Shown: positions 1-6,996 of the stretch, one piece after another
Numbering within the stretch: the first letter of the stretch is position 1
Layout of the letters: each line of letters opens with the position of its first letter
Assembly: GCF_009789075.1 (NCBI RefSeq)
Contig: NZ_WNXQ01000001.1
Coordinates: 248,001-312,000, forward strand
Length of the DNA: 64,000 nucleotides
Direction: 5' to 3'
From: Pseudooceanicola pacificus
GTDB taxonomy: Bacteria; Pseudomonadota; Alphaproteobacteria; Rhodobacterales; Rhodobacteraceae
Notes under the pieces: generated by a model
What the model saw: only the letters and a program-made list of their open reading frames with translations
Told to the model about the DNA's origin: nothing
Databases searched by the model: none
Position numbers and translations under genes: made by a program

Positions 1-156
1 CATATCGCCGCTACGCAGGGCGACATCGGTGGCGGCGATGATCGCCTGGGGCCGGATGGTGCGGCTGGCGACCACGACCTCGGCCGCGACCGGCGGGGGG
101 ATCAGGACAAGAACAAGGGCATGGACAAGGGCATGGGCAAGGACGATCCGGCGCAT
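1..156 (-). CDS. flgA: FlgA, flagellar P-ring assembly chaperone (N-terminal part, cut by window edge)
   Basis: The first 52 codons of a minus-strand gene are present; the rest lies beyond base 1. The product begins MRRIVLAHALVHALVL, a hydrophobic signal peptide ending near VAAE, followed by VVVASRTIRPQAIIAATDV, which resembles the start of the mature SAF domain of FlgA. FlgA is a periplasmic chaperone for P-ring (FlgI) assembly. Its ATG overlaps the flgG stop codon (TGATG), so it is translationally coupled as the last visible gene of the flgB-flgC-fliE-fliQ-flgF-flgG-flgA operon. The position after flgG is the usual one in Rhodobacteraceae, which supports the call despite truncation. Confidence 0.8.
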   Translation of the reverse strand, partial: MRRIVLAHALVHALVLVLIPPPVAAEVVVASRTIRPQAIIAATDVALRSGDM

Positions 157-941
157 CAGCGCACCTGCGTCGTGGCGCCCAGCATCTGGTCGGCTGCCGA
201 GATGACCTTGGCGTTCAGTTCGTAGCCGCGCTGCGCCTCGATCAGCTCGGTGATCTCGCGCACGGCATCGACGCTGCTGTCCTCCAGGTAGCCCTGGCGG
301 AGCGTGCCCAGCCCGTCCTCTCCTGCGGTGGATTGCAGGGCGGGGCCCGAGGCCTCGGTCTCGGCGAAGAGGTTCGAGCCGAGCGCTTCCAGCCCCTTGG
401 GGTTGGCGAAGCCGGCCAGGGTGAACTGGCCCAACAGCTGCGCCGGGGTGCCGGTCTGGAAATAGGCGTAGACCTCGCCCGCGCCGTTGATCGAGATCGA
501 GCGCGCGTCCTCGGGGATCACAATTTCGGGGGACACGGGGTAGCCGTCGGAGGTCACGATCAGCCCGTCGCCGGTCCGCTTGAGCCCGCCGTCGCGGGTA
601 TAGGCCGCCTGTCCCGAAGGCAGCGTCACCTCAAGATAGCCGCGCCCCTCGATCGCGAGGTCGAGATCGCCGCCGGTTTCCGAGACGGAGCCCTGCTGCA
701 CGGTCATCGAAACCGCCGAAGGCCTGACGCCCAGGCCAAGCTGGATGCCCGTGGGCAGCACCGCGCCGTTGGCGGCGCTAACCGTACCGGCGCGGGCATA
801 TTGCTGGTAGTGCAGGTCGGAAAATTCCGCCCGCCGGGCGTTGTAGCCGGTGGTCGACATGTTCGAGAGGTTGTTCGAAATGGTCTCGACCCGCATCTGC
901 TGGGCGGCCATTCCGGTTGCCGCGATGTGCAAGGCACGCAT
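156..941 (-). CDS. flgG: FlgG, distal rod protein
   Basis: A 261-residue flagellar rod protein, the usual FlgG length. The N-terminal rod signature NNLSNMSTTGYNARR lies at about residues 23-37. The C-terminal helix (SVDAVREITELIEAQRGYEL) is the conserved coiled-coil end shared by rod and hook proteins and typical of FlgG. FlgG forms the distal part of the rod that crosses the P and L rings. A GGAG sequence sits about 8 bases before the ATG at 941. It follows flgF by 30 bases and overlaps flgA by one base, so the genes are co-transcribed. Confidence 0.96.
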   Translation of the reverse strand: MRALHIAATGMAAQQMRVETISNNLSNMSTTGYNARRAEFSDLHYQQYARAGTVSAANGAVLPTGIQLGLGVRPSAVSMTVQQGSVSETGGDLDLAIEGRGYLEVTLPSGQAAYTRDGGLKRTGDGLIVTSDGYPVSPEIVIPEDARSISINGAGEVYAYFQTGTPAQLLGQFTLAGFANPKGLEALGSNLFAETEASGPALQSTAGEDGLGTLRQGYLEDSSVDAVREITELIEAQRGYELNAKVISAADQMLGATTQVR

Positions 942-971
942 CTGTCTGCTCCGTCAGGTTGATATCGGCGT

Positions 972-1685
972 CTAACGCCCAAAGGTTTTCAAGGCGTTAC
1001 GTATCCTGTCGTCCTCGGCGTCGAGGAAGCTCTGCCCCAGCTCATAGGCGCGCTGCACCTCGATCATGCGGGCGATCTGGCTGACCGGGTCGACATTGGC
1101 GCGTTCGATGAAGCCCTGCAGGACGCGGGGATCATCGACCAGATCGAAGCCGGCGTCGGCGCGGAACATCACACCGTCCTCGCGCTGCATCCGGTCCGGC
1201 TCCAGCGGACGGACCACGCCGACCTGGGCCAGCACGCGACCGTCGGCGCTGATCGTGCCGTCGCGCGCGACCGTCAGGCCGCTGGCATCCGGCGGCACGA
1301 AGAGCGGCGCGCCGCCCGCGTCGAGCACCCGGAACCCGTCGTTGGTGACAAGGTCCCCGGCGGGCGAGGTGCTGAAGTTGCCCGCGCGGGTCAGCCGCTC
1401 GCCATTCGGCGTTTCGACGAGGAAGAAGCCGTCGCCCTCTATCGCCATGTCCAGCGGGCTGCCGGTGCGCACCATGCCGCCCTGGGCGAAGGAGGTCGTG
1501 CCGACCCGCGCCGAGGCCATCGAGACCGACGGGCCGGTGCGGGTGCGCTGCACGTATTCGGTGAAGATCACCCCCTCCTGCCGGTAGCCGGAGGTTGCGC
1601 TGTTGGCGATGTTGTTGGCCACCACCTGCATTTCGCGCAGCAGGCCGGCCTGGCGGGTCAGCGTGGCATAGGTCGCGTTTTCCAT
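972..1685 (-). CDS. flgF: FlgF, proximal rod protein
   Basis: A 237-residue rod protein starting MENATYATLTRQAGLLREM, with the rod motif NNIANSATSGYRQEG at about residues 24-38 and the C-terminal NVDPVSQIARMIEVQRAYEL. The shorter length and the position directly before flgG favour FlgF. FlgF makes part of the proximal rod inside the periplasm. The ATG at 1685 is 3 bases after the fliQ stop, implying coupled translation. Confidence 0.93.
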   Translation of the reverse strand: MENATYATLTRQAGLLREMQVVANNIANSATSGYRQEGVIFTEYVQRTRTGPSVSMASARVGTTSFAQGGMVRTGSPLDMAIEGDGFFLVETPNGERLTRAGNFSTSPAGDLVTNDGFRVLDAGGAPLFVPPDASGLTVARDGTISADGRVLAQVGVVRPLEPDRMQREDGVMFRADAGFDLVDDPRVLQGFIERANVDPVSQIARMIEVQRAYELGQSFLDAEDDRIRNALKTFGR

Positions 1686-1688
1686 CTG

Positions 1689-1955
1689 TCAGACTCCGGA
1701 CACGAGGGGCAGCAGGTGGTCCTGGAAATAGGACACCAGCATCTGGGTCATGAATCCCATCGACAGCCAGAAGACGACGACGATGGCGGCGAGCTTGGGC
1801 ACGAAGGTCAGCGTCATCTCCTGCACCGAGGTCAGGGCCTGGAAGAGGCCGATCGCGAGGCCGACCACCAGTGCCACGGTCAGGATCGGCAGGGAGGTGA
1901 TCACGGCCACCCTGAGCCCCTGCCGCATGGTGTCGAAGAAGATGATTTCGTCCAT
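1689..1955 (-). CDS. fliQ: FliQ, flagellar export gate membrane protein
   Basis: An 88-residue protein with two long hydrophobic helices (about residues 15-40 and 52-75). It matches FliQ in length and in the pattern FDTMRQGLRVAVITSLPIL followed by a second helix after TLTFVPKLAAIVVVFW. FliQ is part of the FliPQR core of the flagellar type III export gate in the inner membrane. Lying between fliE and flgF is typical of alphaproteobacteria, where fliP and fliR are elsewhere. Confidence 0.93.
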   Translation of the reverse strand: MDEIIFFDTMRQGLRVAVITSLPILTVALVVGLAIGLFQALTSVQEMTLTFVPKLAAIVVVFWLSMGFMTQMLVSYFQDHLLPLVSGV

Positions 1956-1979
1956 TCGCCTGCCCTCCGTCCGGCCCCG

Positions 1980-2270
1980 TCAGACCGGCATCCGCAGGAT
2001 TTCCTGGTAGGCCTCGACCACCTTGTCGCGGACGGTCACCGCGGTTTCGACAGCCAGTTCGGCCTGGGCCAGGGCCTGCACCAGGGAATGCGGATCGGCC
2101 TGGCCGAGCATCGCCTGTTTCGCCGTCTCCTCCCCTTCGCGGAGGGTTTCGGCAAAGTCGCGGGCGAGGCCGGCCAGCGCCTCGCCCGCCTGGCCCGCCC
2201 CGTCGACGGGTTCCGTGACGGGACGGGCGGCTGCATATTTCCTGGCAGCGTTGAATGCGGGAAATTCCAT
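1980..2270 (-). CDS. fliE: FliE, hook-basal body adaptor
   Basis: A 96-residue protein. Its C-terminal half (LVQALAQAELAVETAVTVRDKVVEAYQEILRMPV, read in two parts) carries the FliE pattern of an Ala/Val-rich helix followed by the conserved AYQEI(L/M)RMPV end. FliE joins the MS ring (FliF) to the rod and is an early export substrate. The gene lies between flgC and fliQ in the operon. Confidence 0.92.
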   Translation of the reverse strand: MEFPAFNAARKYAAARPVTEPVDGAGQAGEALAGLARDFAETLREGEETAKQAMLGQADPHSLVQALAQAELAVETAVTVRDKVVEAYQEILRMPV

Positions 2271-2282
2271 TCTGGGTCTCCG

Positions 2283-2675
2283 TTATCTGCGCAGCAGCTC
2301 CAGCAGGGAACTGGCCATCTGCCTTGCCTGGTCGAACATCTTCAGGTTCGCCTCGTAGCTGCGCTGCGCTTCGCGCGCGTCAGCGATTTCGATCACCAGG
2401 TCGACGTTCGAGCCGTCCAGGTAACCGGCTTCATCGGCGAGGGGGTGCGACGGATCGTAGATCCGCGCCAGCTCGGACCGGTCGAGCGTCACCCGACCGA
2501 CCTTGACCGTCCCCTCACCCTCTCCGGCGCCGATCCCGCTTTCGAACGGTACGATCTTGCGCCGGTAACCGGGGGTGTCCGCATTTGCGATGTTTTCCGA
2601 CACATGCCGGATCCGCTGCGCCTGAGCGCGCAGACCGCTGGCACTGGCCGCAATGGATGAGCCGAGATCGTTCAT
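2283..2675 (-). CDS. flgC: FlgC, proximal rod protein
   Basis: A 130-residue rod protein with the N-terminal signature ENIANADTPGYRRK (about residues 28-41) and the C-terminal GSNVDLVIEIADAREAQRSY. Length and position between flgB and fliE match FlgC. The ATG at 2675 is 9 bases after the flgB stop. Confidence 0.94.
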   Translation of the reverse strand: MNDLGSSIAASASGLRAQAQRIRHVSENIANADTPGYRRKIVPFESGIGAGEGEGTVKVGRVTLDRSELARIYDPSHPLADEAGYLDGSNVDLVIEIADAREAQRSYEANLKMFDQARQMASSLLELLRR

Positions 2676-2684
2676 CGCGCCCTC

Positions 2685-3071
2685 CTACCTGCGGCCGAGG
2701 GCGGTGCGCAGCAGCGTCAGCCCGCTGCGATAGATCGCCAGGGCCCGGTCATGGGCCTGCTGCACCGCCACGGCCTGCATCATCTCGGTCTCAAGCGAGA
2801 CGGAGTTGCCGTTGGGTTCGGATTCCGCGATCTCACGCAGATCGGCATCGGGCATGCGCCCGGCCAGGGCACCGTTCAGATGGCTCGCGCGGGTCGCCCG
2901 CATCCGGGTTGCCGGATCGGGGCGGACCACATCGGCGAAATCCGGAATATCCCGGCGGCGATAGCCCGGCGTATCCGCATTCGCGATATTGCGCGCGATC
3001 ACCGACTGCCGCTTTCCGGCATGCAGCGCCATGGCCTGCGAGGTTCGGAATATCTCCAGCGATTGGTACAT
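2685..3071 (-). CDS. flgB: FlgB, proximal rod protein
   Basis: The chosen start at 3071 (MYQSLEIFRTSQAMALHAGK) has a GGGAGAA ribosome site about 7 bases upstream. An in-frame ATG 27 bases upstream has no such site and adds a tail not expected in FlgB. The 128-residue product carries the rod motif ARNIANADTPGYRRRD near residue 27 and ends with a helical region (TEMMQAVAVQQAHDRALAIY). It is the first gene of the minus-strand rod operon, divergent from fliI. Confidence 0.93.
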   Translation of the reverse strand: MYQSLEIFRTSQAMALHAGKRQSVIARNIANADTPGYRRRDIPDFADVVRPDPATRMRATRASHLNGALAGRMPDADLREIAESEPNGNSVSLETEMMQAVAVQQAHDRALAIYRSGLTLLRTALGRR

Positions 3072-3094
3072 CGGGGCTTCTCCCTCGATTGCGT

Positions 3095-3109
3095 TCAATC
3101 AAGGCTTAA
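3095..3109. promoter_or_regulatory. CtrA-like site between flgB and fliI
   Basis: TCAA-N7-TTAA followed by CC lies in the 93-base divergent region between flgB and fliI. The CtrA consensus is TTAA-N7-TTAA, so there is one mismatch. CtrA controls flagellar genes in several Rhodobacterales. This is a motif match only; no TSS is known. Confidence 0.35.
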
Positions 3110-3164
3110 CCCTGATTCCTTTAGAAATGGTTCGTGGCAGAAGGCCAGGAAAAGGATCAGCGGG

Positions 3165-4622
3165 ATGGATTTTGACGGATTGGCGGCGGCGCTTTCGCGG
3201 ATGGATCCGGTGCGCCAGGTCGGACGGGTCGCGGTGGTGGAGGAGTCGATCCTGCGGGTCACGGGGCTGAGCCGCCACGCCCGGCTGGGCGATCAGGTGC
3301 TGCTGCTGACCGGCGACAGGCGCGTCGCGGGCGAGGTCATGCGCATCGGCGACAGCGACATCATGGTGATGCCCTACGAGGATTTGCAGGGCGTCTCGCG
3401 CGGGGATCGCGTGGTGCTGACCGGCGCTTCGGACCTGGCGCCGGACGACTCGTGGATCGGCCGGGTGATCGACCCGTTCGGCCTGCCGCTCGACGGCGCC
3501 CCGATCCGCCCCGGGGGGCTGGCAAGGCTCCTGCGCGCCGCCCCGCCCGATCCTGCGGGGCGTGAGGGGCTGGGCGCCCGGCTGGAAACCGGAATGGCCG
3601 TGTTCAACACCATGCTGCCGGTCGCGCGCGGCCAGCGGATCGGGCTCTTTGCCGGGTCGGGCGTGGGCAAATCCAGCCTGATCGCGCATTTCGCCCGCGC
3701 GATCGAGGCCGATGTCGTGGTCATCGCCCTGATCGGCGAACGCGGGCGCGAGCTGCGCGATTTCGTCCAGGATGTGCTGGGGCCCGAGGGGATGGCGCGT
3801 ACGGTGGTGGTCGCCGCGACCTCGGACCGCCTGCCGCTGGTGCGGCGGCGCTGCGCCCAGGCCGCCATGACCGTGGCCGAGCATTTCCGCGACCGGGGTT
3901 GCGACGTGCTGCTGCTGGCCGATTCGATGACCCGCTTTGCCGAGGCGCATCGCGAGGTCGCCACCGCCTCGGGCGAGATCCCCTCGCTGCGCGGCTATCC
4001 CCCGTCGACGGCCCATGCGCTGATGAACCTCTGCGAACGGGCGGGGCCGGCCGGGCCGGAGCAGGGGGCAATCACCGCAATCCTGTCCGTGCTTGTCGCA
4101 GGGTCGGATATGGAGGAGCCGGTCGCCGACATCCTGCGCGGCGTATTGGACGGCCATGTCGTGCTGGACCGCGCCATTGCCGAGCGCGGGCGTTATCCGG
4201 CGATCGACCTGCTGCGCTCGGTCTCGCGCAGCCTGCCGGGCGTGGCCACACCCGACGAGAACGAGACCATCGCCGCGGTCCGCCAGATGCTCGGCACCTA
4301 CGAGAAGTCCGAAATCCTCGTGCGCGCCGGGCTCTATACCGAGGGCGCGAACCCCGAGCTGGACCGCGCCGTGCGGGCCTGGCCCGAACTGGATGCCTTC
4401 ATCGCCGAGGCAGAGGCGAACGACACGCGGAACTCCTTCAACCGGCTGCGGCTGATCCTGCGCCGGGCGGGTGCGGGGGCACCCTCCCAGGCGCAACGGG
4501 GGGCGTCTCGGCACGGCACGGGGGCGTCGCAGCCGGCGGCGCAGCTGCCCGCGCTGCCGCGCGCCAGGGTGCCCTCCGGCACGCTGCAAGAGGTTCTGCC
4601 ACCCCCGGATTTCGCCCGCTGA
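3165..4622 (+). CDS. fliI: FliI, flagellar export ATPase
   Basis: A 485-residue F1-beta-like ATPase that powers the flagellar type III export apparatus. Walker A is AGSGVGKSSL near residue 163. Downstream are GERGRELRDFVQDVLG, the Walker B stretch DVLLLADSMTRFAEAHREVA, and GEIPSLRGYPPSTA, all typical of FliI/SctN. The ATG at 3165 is preceded by AAGGA; reading further upstream only extends into non-conserved sequence. About 40 residues at the C terminus (Ala/Gly/Pro-rich, after LRLILRRAG) go beyond the usual roughly 440-residue FliI and look unstructured. It is transcribed away from flgB. FliH and FliJ are not recognised nearby. Confidence 0.96.
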   Translation: MDFDGLAAALSRMDPVRQVGRVAVVEESILRVTGLSRHARLGDQVLLLTGDRRVAGEVMRIGDSDIMVMPYEDLQGVSRGDRVVLTGASDLAPDDSWIGRVIDPFGLPLDGAPIRPGGLARLLRAAPPDPAGREGLGARLETGMAVFNTMLPVARGQRIGLFAGSGVGKSSLIAHFARAIEADVVVIALIGERGRELRDFVQDVLGPEGMARTVVVAATSDRLPLVRRRCAQAAMTVAEHFRDRGCDVLLLADSMTRFAEAHREVATASGEIPSLRGYPPSTAHALMNLCERAGPAGPEQGAITAILSVLVAGSDMEEPVADILRGVLDGHVVLDRAIAERGRYPAIDLLRSVSRSLPGVATPDENETIAAVRQMLGTYEKSEILVRAGLYTEGANPELDRAVRAWPELDAFIAEAEANDTRNSFNRLRLILRRAGAGAPSQAQRGASRHGTGASQPAAQLPALPRARVPSGTLQEVLPPPDFAR

Positions 4623-4763
4623 CCGGGGCGGCCCCGGACGCGCGCCACCGGATTGCCCCTGCCCGCGCCGGCGCGGTTGCGATTGCGTGATTGCGCCATT
4701 CGGGTCTGTCCTGCGGCCCCGGGCCCCGCTATCTGCAGGAGAGAACCAAACCGGAGGGCCGTC

Positions 4764-6788
4764 ATGTCGGGCTGGGCCAGCCACATCCTGCCATCGCTGG
4801 AGAGCCTGGGAATCTGGGCCTACTGGATCATCGGCGCCGCCTCGATGCTTGAATCTTTCTTCGTCACCGGCATCGTGGTGCCCGGGACGCTGATCGTGGA
4901 TGCGGGCGGGGCCCTGGTGCGGCTGGGGCGGATCGACTTCTTCGACCTCGTGTGGTTCGTCGCCCTCGGCGCCATCCTGGGCGGCGAGGCGGGGTTCTGG
5001 CTGGGCCGGATCGCGGGCCGGCGGTTCCAGCAGGGCTGGGCCCCGACCCGCCTGCCGGCCTTTCGCCGCGCCGAGGGGCTGTTTCAGCGACACGGCGGTA
5101 TGGCGCTGATCCTGGGCCGGTTCCTGGGGCCTGTTGCCGGGCTGGTGCCCCTTGCCGCCGCCCTGACGGGCATGCCCGCCAGCCGGTTCCGCCTGTGGAA
5201 CATCGCCAGCGGGATCATCTATGCCTTTGCCCATGTCGCCATCGGCTTTGCCGCGGGCGACATCCTGGCCCGCATCGGCCCGGTGCTGGGCCGCGACGCG
5301 CTGGTCGTGGGCGCCATCGCCCTGCTGATCGGTTTCATCTACCTGATCGCCGCGCAGATCCGGCGGGCCCTGCCGGTCCTGATGCGCTGGTTCCGCATGA
5401 TCCTGTCGGCCGTCACGGGCCATCCGCTGGCTGCCCGGCTGATGCGGCGCCACCCCCGCCTCACGCGCCTGATCCTCGGCCGGTTCGAAACCGACCGCTT
5501 TTCGGGCCTGATCCTGACAGCCTTGATCGCGGTGCTGCTCTACCTCGCCACCGCCTGGGCCGAGTCGGTCTTCGACTTCCTCAGCGTGCCGCAGGTGGCC
5601 GAAACCGACCTGCGCCTTGCCCGGCTGATCCACGTGTTCTGGACACCGGAGCTGCTGCGCCTGTTCGGGCTGATCACCCAGCTGGGCCACTGGCCGGTGG
5701 TGCTGGCCGTGTTCCTGGGCACAGCCGGAGCCCTGGCCGTGACCCGGCGTTGGCCCTCGCTGCTGCAGCTCTGCGTCGCGCTTGGCGGAGAGCTGGTGAC
5801 CGTGCGACTGCTCAAAGGCGCCTTTGACCGCCCCCGGCCAGAGCTGGGGTATTTCGTCGAAACCTCGGGCAGCTTCCCCTCGGGGCACGCCACCCTGTCC
5901 ATCGCCTTCTGGGGCACGCTGGTGGTGATCCTCTGGCGCGAGCGGCTGATCGGCGTGACCACCGCGCTGATCCTCGCCACCGCCTTTGCCGTGCTGATCG
6001 GCGGCAGCCGGTTGTACCTGATCGAGCATTTCCTGTCCGACGTGCTGAACGGCTGGCTTCTGGGCGGCATCTGGCTGGTCGTGGGGCTGGGCGCGGCGGA
6101 ATGGCTGCGCCATGCGCGCGGCCTGCCCGCCCCGGTCGAGAGGTGGCGGCAGGGCTGCGCCATCGCCATCGCCGCCCTGGGCCTTGCCGCCGCGGGCTAT
6201 GGCGTCGCCACCGCCAACCCGCCGCTGACCGCGCGCCAGACGCAGGAGGCACGCCCTGTCGATCCGCTGGCCGAGATCGGCACGACCGCCTTCCCCGCCG
6301 TGGCCGAGACGCTGACCGGGGACCATGTCCTGCCGATCCGCGTGGTCATCACCGCCCCCGACACCGACAGGCTGACTACCCGGCTGGCCACCGCCGGCTG
6401 GACGCCGGTTGCCACGCCGACCTTCTCCGGCGCGCTGCAGGCCGCATGGGACGACCTGCGCGATATCCGCGACCCGGGCGCGCCGGTACTGCCGATGTTC
6501 TGGAACAGCCACCCGCAGGATCTGGCCCTGCGGAACGACAGCAGCGGCGCGGTGCTGCGCCTGTGGCTTGCGGGCAGGCGCAAGGGGGACGGCGCGCAGA
6601 CCTATGCCGTGGCGCTGGAACCGGCCGAGACCGGCATGCCCGCGCCCCTGTCGGCCGAGGGTCTGGGCGCGCTGATGCCGGGCGCGCGGAACATCACGGT
6701 GCCCGATATGCCCGATCACGGATCCGGCCCTGACGGGGCGGCCTGGCTGTGGGACGGCAGCGTCCTGATCGGGGATCTGGCACCCTGA
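4764..6788 (+). CDS. DedA-PAP2 phosphatase-LssY fusion membrane protein
   Basis: A 674-residue protein combining three domains. Residues about 1-200 are a DedA/SNARE-associated domain (FFVTGIVVPGTLIV; GRFLGPVAGLVPLAA). Residues about 240-450 form a PAP2 phosphatase with all three motifs: KGAFDRPRPE (about 350), FPSGH (about 372) and SRLYLIEHFLSDV (about 415-427). From about residue 510 to the end is an LssY-like C-terminal domain (DHVLPIRVVIT; FWNSHPQDLALRN). PAP2 enzymes remove phosphate from lipid phosphates such as undecaprenyl pyrophosphate, and DedA proteins help recycle or flip polyprenyl-phosphate and phospholipids, so a lipid-carrier recycling role is inferred. The start at 4764 has GGAGG 7 bases upstream. 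It is monocistronic between fliI and cysG. Confidence 0.85.
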   Translation: MSGWASHILPSLESLGIWAYWIIGAASMLESFFVTGIVVPGTLIVDAGGALVRLGRIDFFDLVWFVALGAILGGEAGFWLGRIAGRRFQQGWAPTRLPAFRRAEGLFQRHGGMALILGRFLGPVAGLVPLAAALTGMPASRFRLWNIASGIIYAFAHVAIGFAAGDILARIGPVLGRDALVVGAIALLIGFIYLIAAQIRRALPVLMRWFRMILSAVTGHPLAARLMRRHPRLTRLILGRFETDRFSGLILTALIAVLLYLATAWAESVFDFLSVPQVAETDLRLARLIHVFWTPELLRLFGLITQLGHWPVVLAVFLGTAGALAVTRRWPSLLQLCVALGGELVTVRLLKGAFDRPRPELGYFVETSGSFPSGHATLSIAFWGTLVVILWRERLIGVTTALILATAFAVLIGGSRLYLIEHFLSDVLNGWLLGGIWLVVGLGAAEWLRHARGLPAPVERWRQGCAIAIAALGLAAAGYGVATANPPLTARQTQEARPVDPLAEIGTTAFPAVAETLTGDHVLPIRVVITAPDTDRLTTRLATAGWTPVATPTFSGALQAAWDDLRDIRDPGAPVLPMFWNSHPQDLALRNDSSGAVLRLWLAGRRKGDGAQTYAVALEPAETGMPAPLSAEGLGALMPGARNITVPDMPDHGSGPDGAAWLWDGSVLIGDLAP

Positions 6789-6878
6789 CGCCCAAGAAAC
6801 ATGCAGGGGCATCATATATTCCGCTGCGGCGCATGTATGCCTTGCGAGGCTTCCGTGGGGTGAGATAGGATTCGGAGA

Positions 6879-6896
6879 GGCGACAACGGCGTCGCC
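6879..6896 (+). promoter_or_regulatory. Leader hairpin with ANTAR-type hexaloop upstream of cysG
   Basis: GGCGAC (6879-6884) pairs perfectly with GTCGCC (6891-6896) around a six-base loop AACGGC. The loop has A at position 1 and G at position 4, the signature of RNA hairpins bound by ANTAR antiterminators such as NasT/NasR. The 3' arm, extended to GTCGCCGA (6891-6898), can instead pair with TCGGCGGC (6962-6969), the 3' arm of the downstream terminator, so the two folds exclude each other. A weaker possible first hexaloop, ATAGGA (6865-6870), has only four pairs, two of them G-U. The assignment is inference from pattern. Confidence 0.45.
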
Positions 6897-6925
6897 GATT
6901 CCCAAATACCGGGTTCATGGGCAAA

Positions 6926-6976
6926 GCTGCTCGACCGCGTGCGATCCAGATCGCGCGGGTGTCGGCGGCTTTTTTT
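6926..6976 (+). terminator. Terminator-like hairpin in the cysG leader (candidate attenuator)
   Basis: GCTGCTCGA (6926-6934) pairs with TCGGCGGC (6962-6969) with one bulged C and two G-U pairs. An inner stem pairs CCGC with GCGG and GCGAT with ATCGC. Seven T residues (6970-6976) follow at once. It ends only 20 bases before the cysG ATG and comes before its ribosome site GAGGA, so it would stop transcription ahead of cysG unless prevented. Confidence 0.55.
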
Positions 6977-6996
6977 GTTTTGCGAGGACCACAGCC

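Noticed and set aside
6778..6794. Possible sigma-54 promoter (TGGCAC...GC) just before the cysG leader.
   Set aside because: The GG and GC elements are 9 bases apart rather than the required 10, and the sequence overlaps the end of the preceding gene.
3099..6905. A 1268-codon open frame on the minus strand opposite fliI and the DedA-PAP2-LssY gene.
   Set aside because: Its translation is low-complexity Gln/Gly/Arg/His-rich and it lies fully antisense to two genes with clear motifs; it is a by-product of high GC codon bias. The similar long antisense frames at 6694-8499, 9828-12236 and 19886-21772 are rejected for the same reason.
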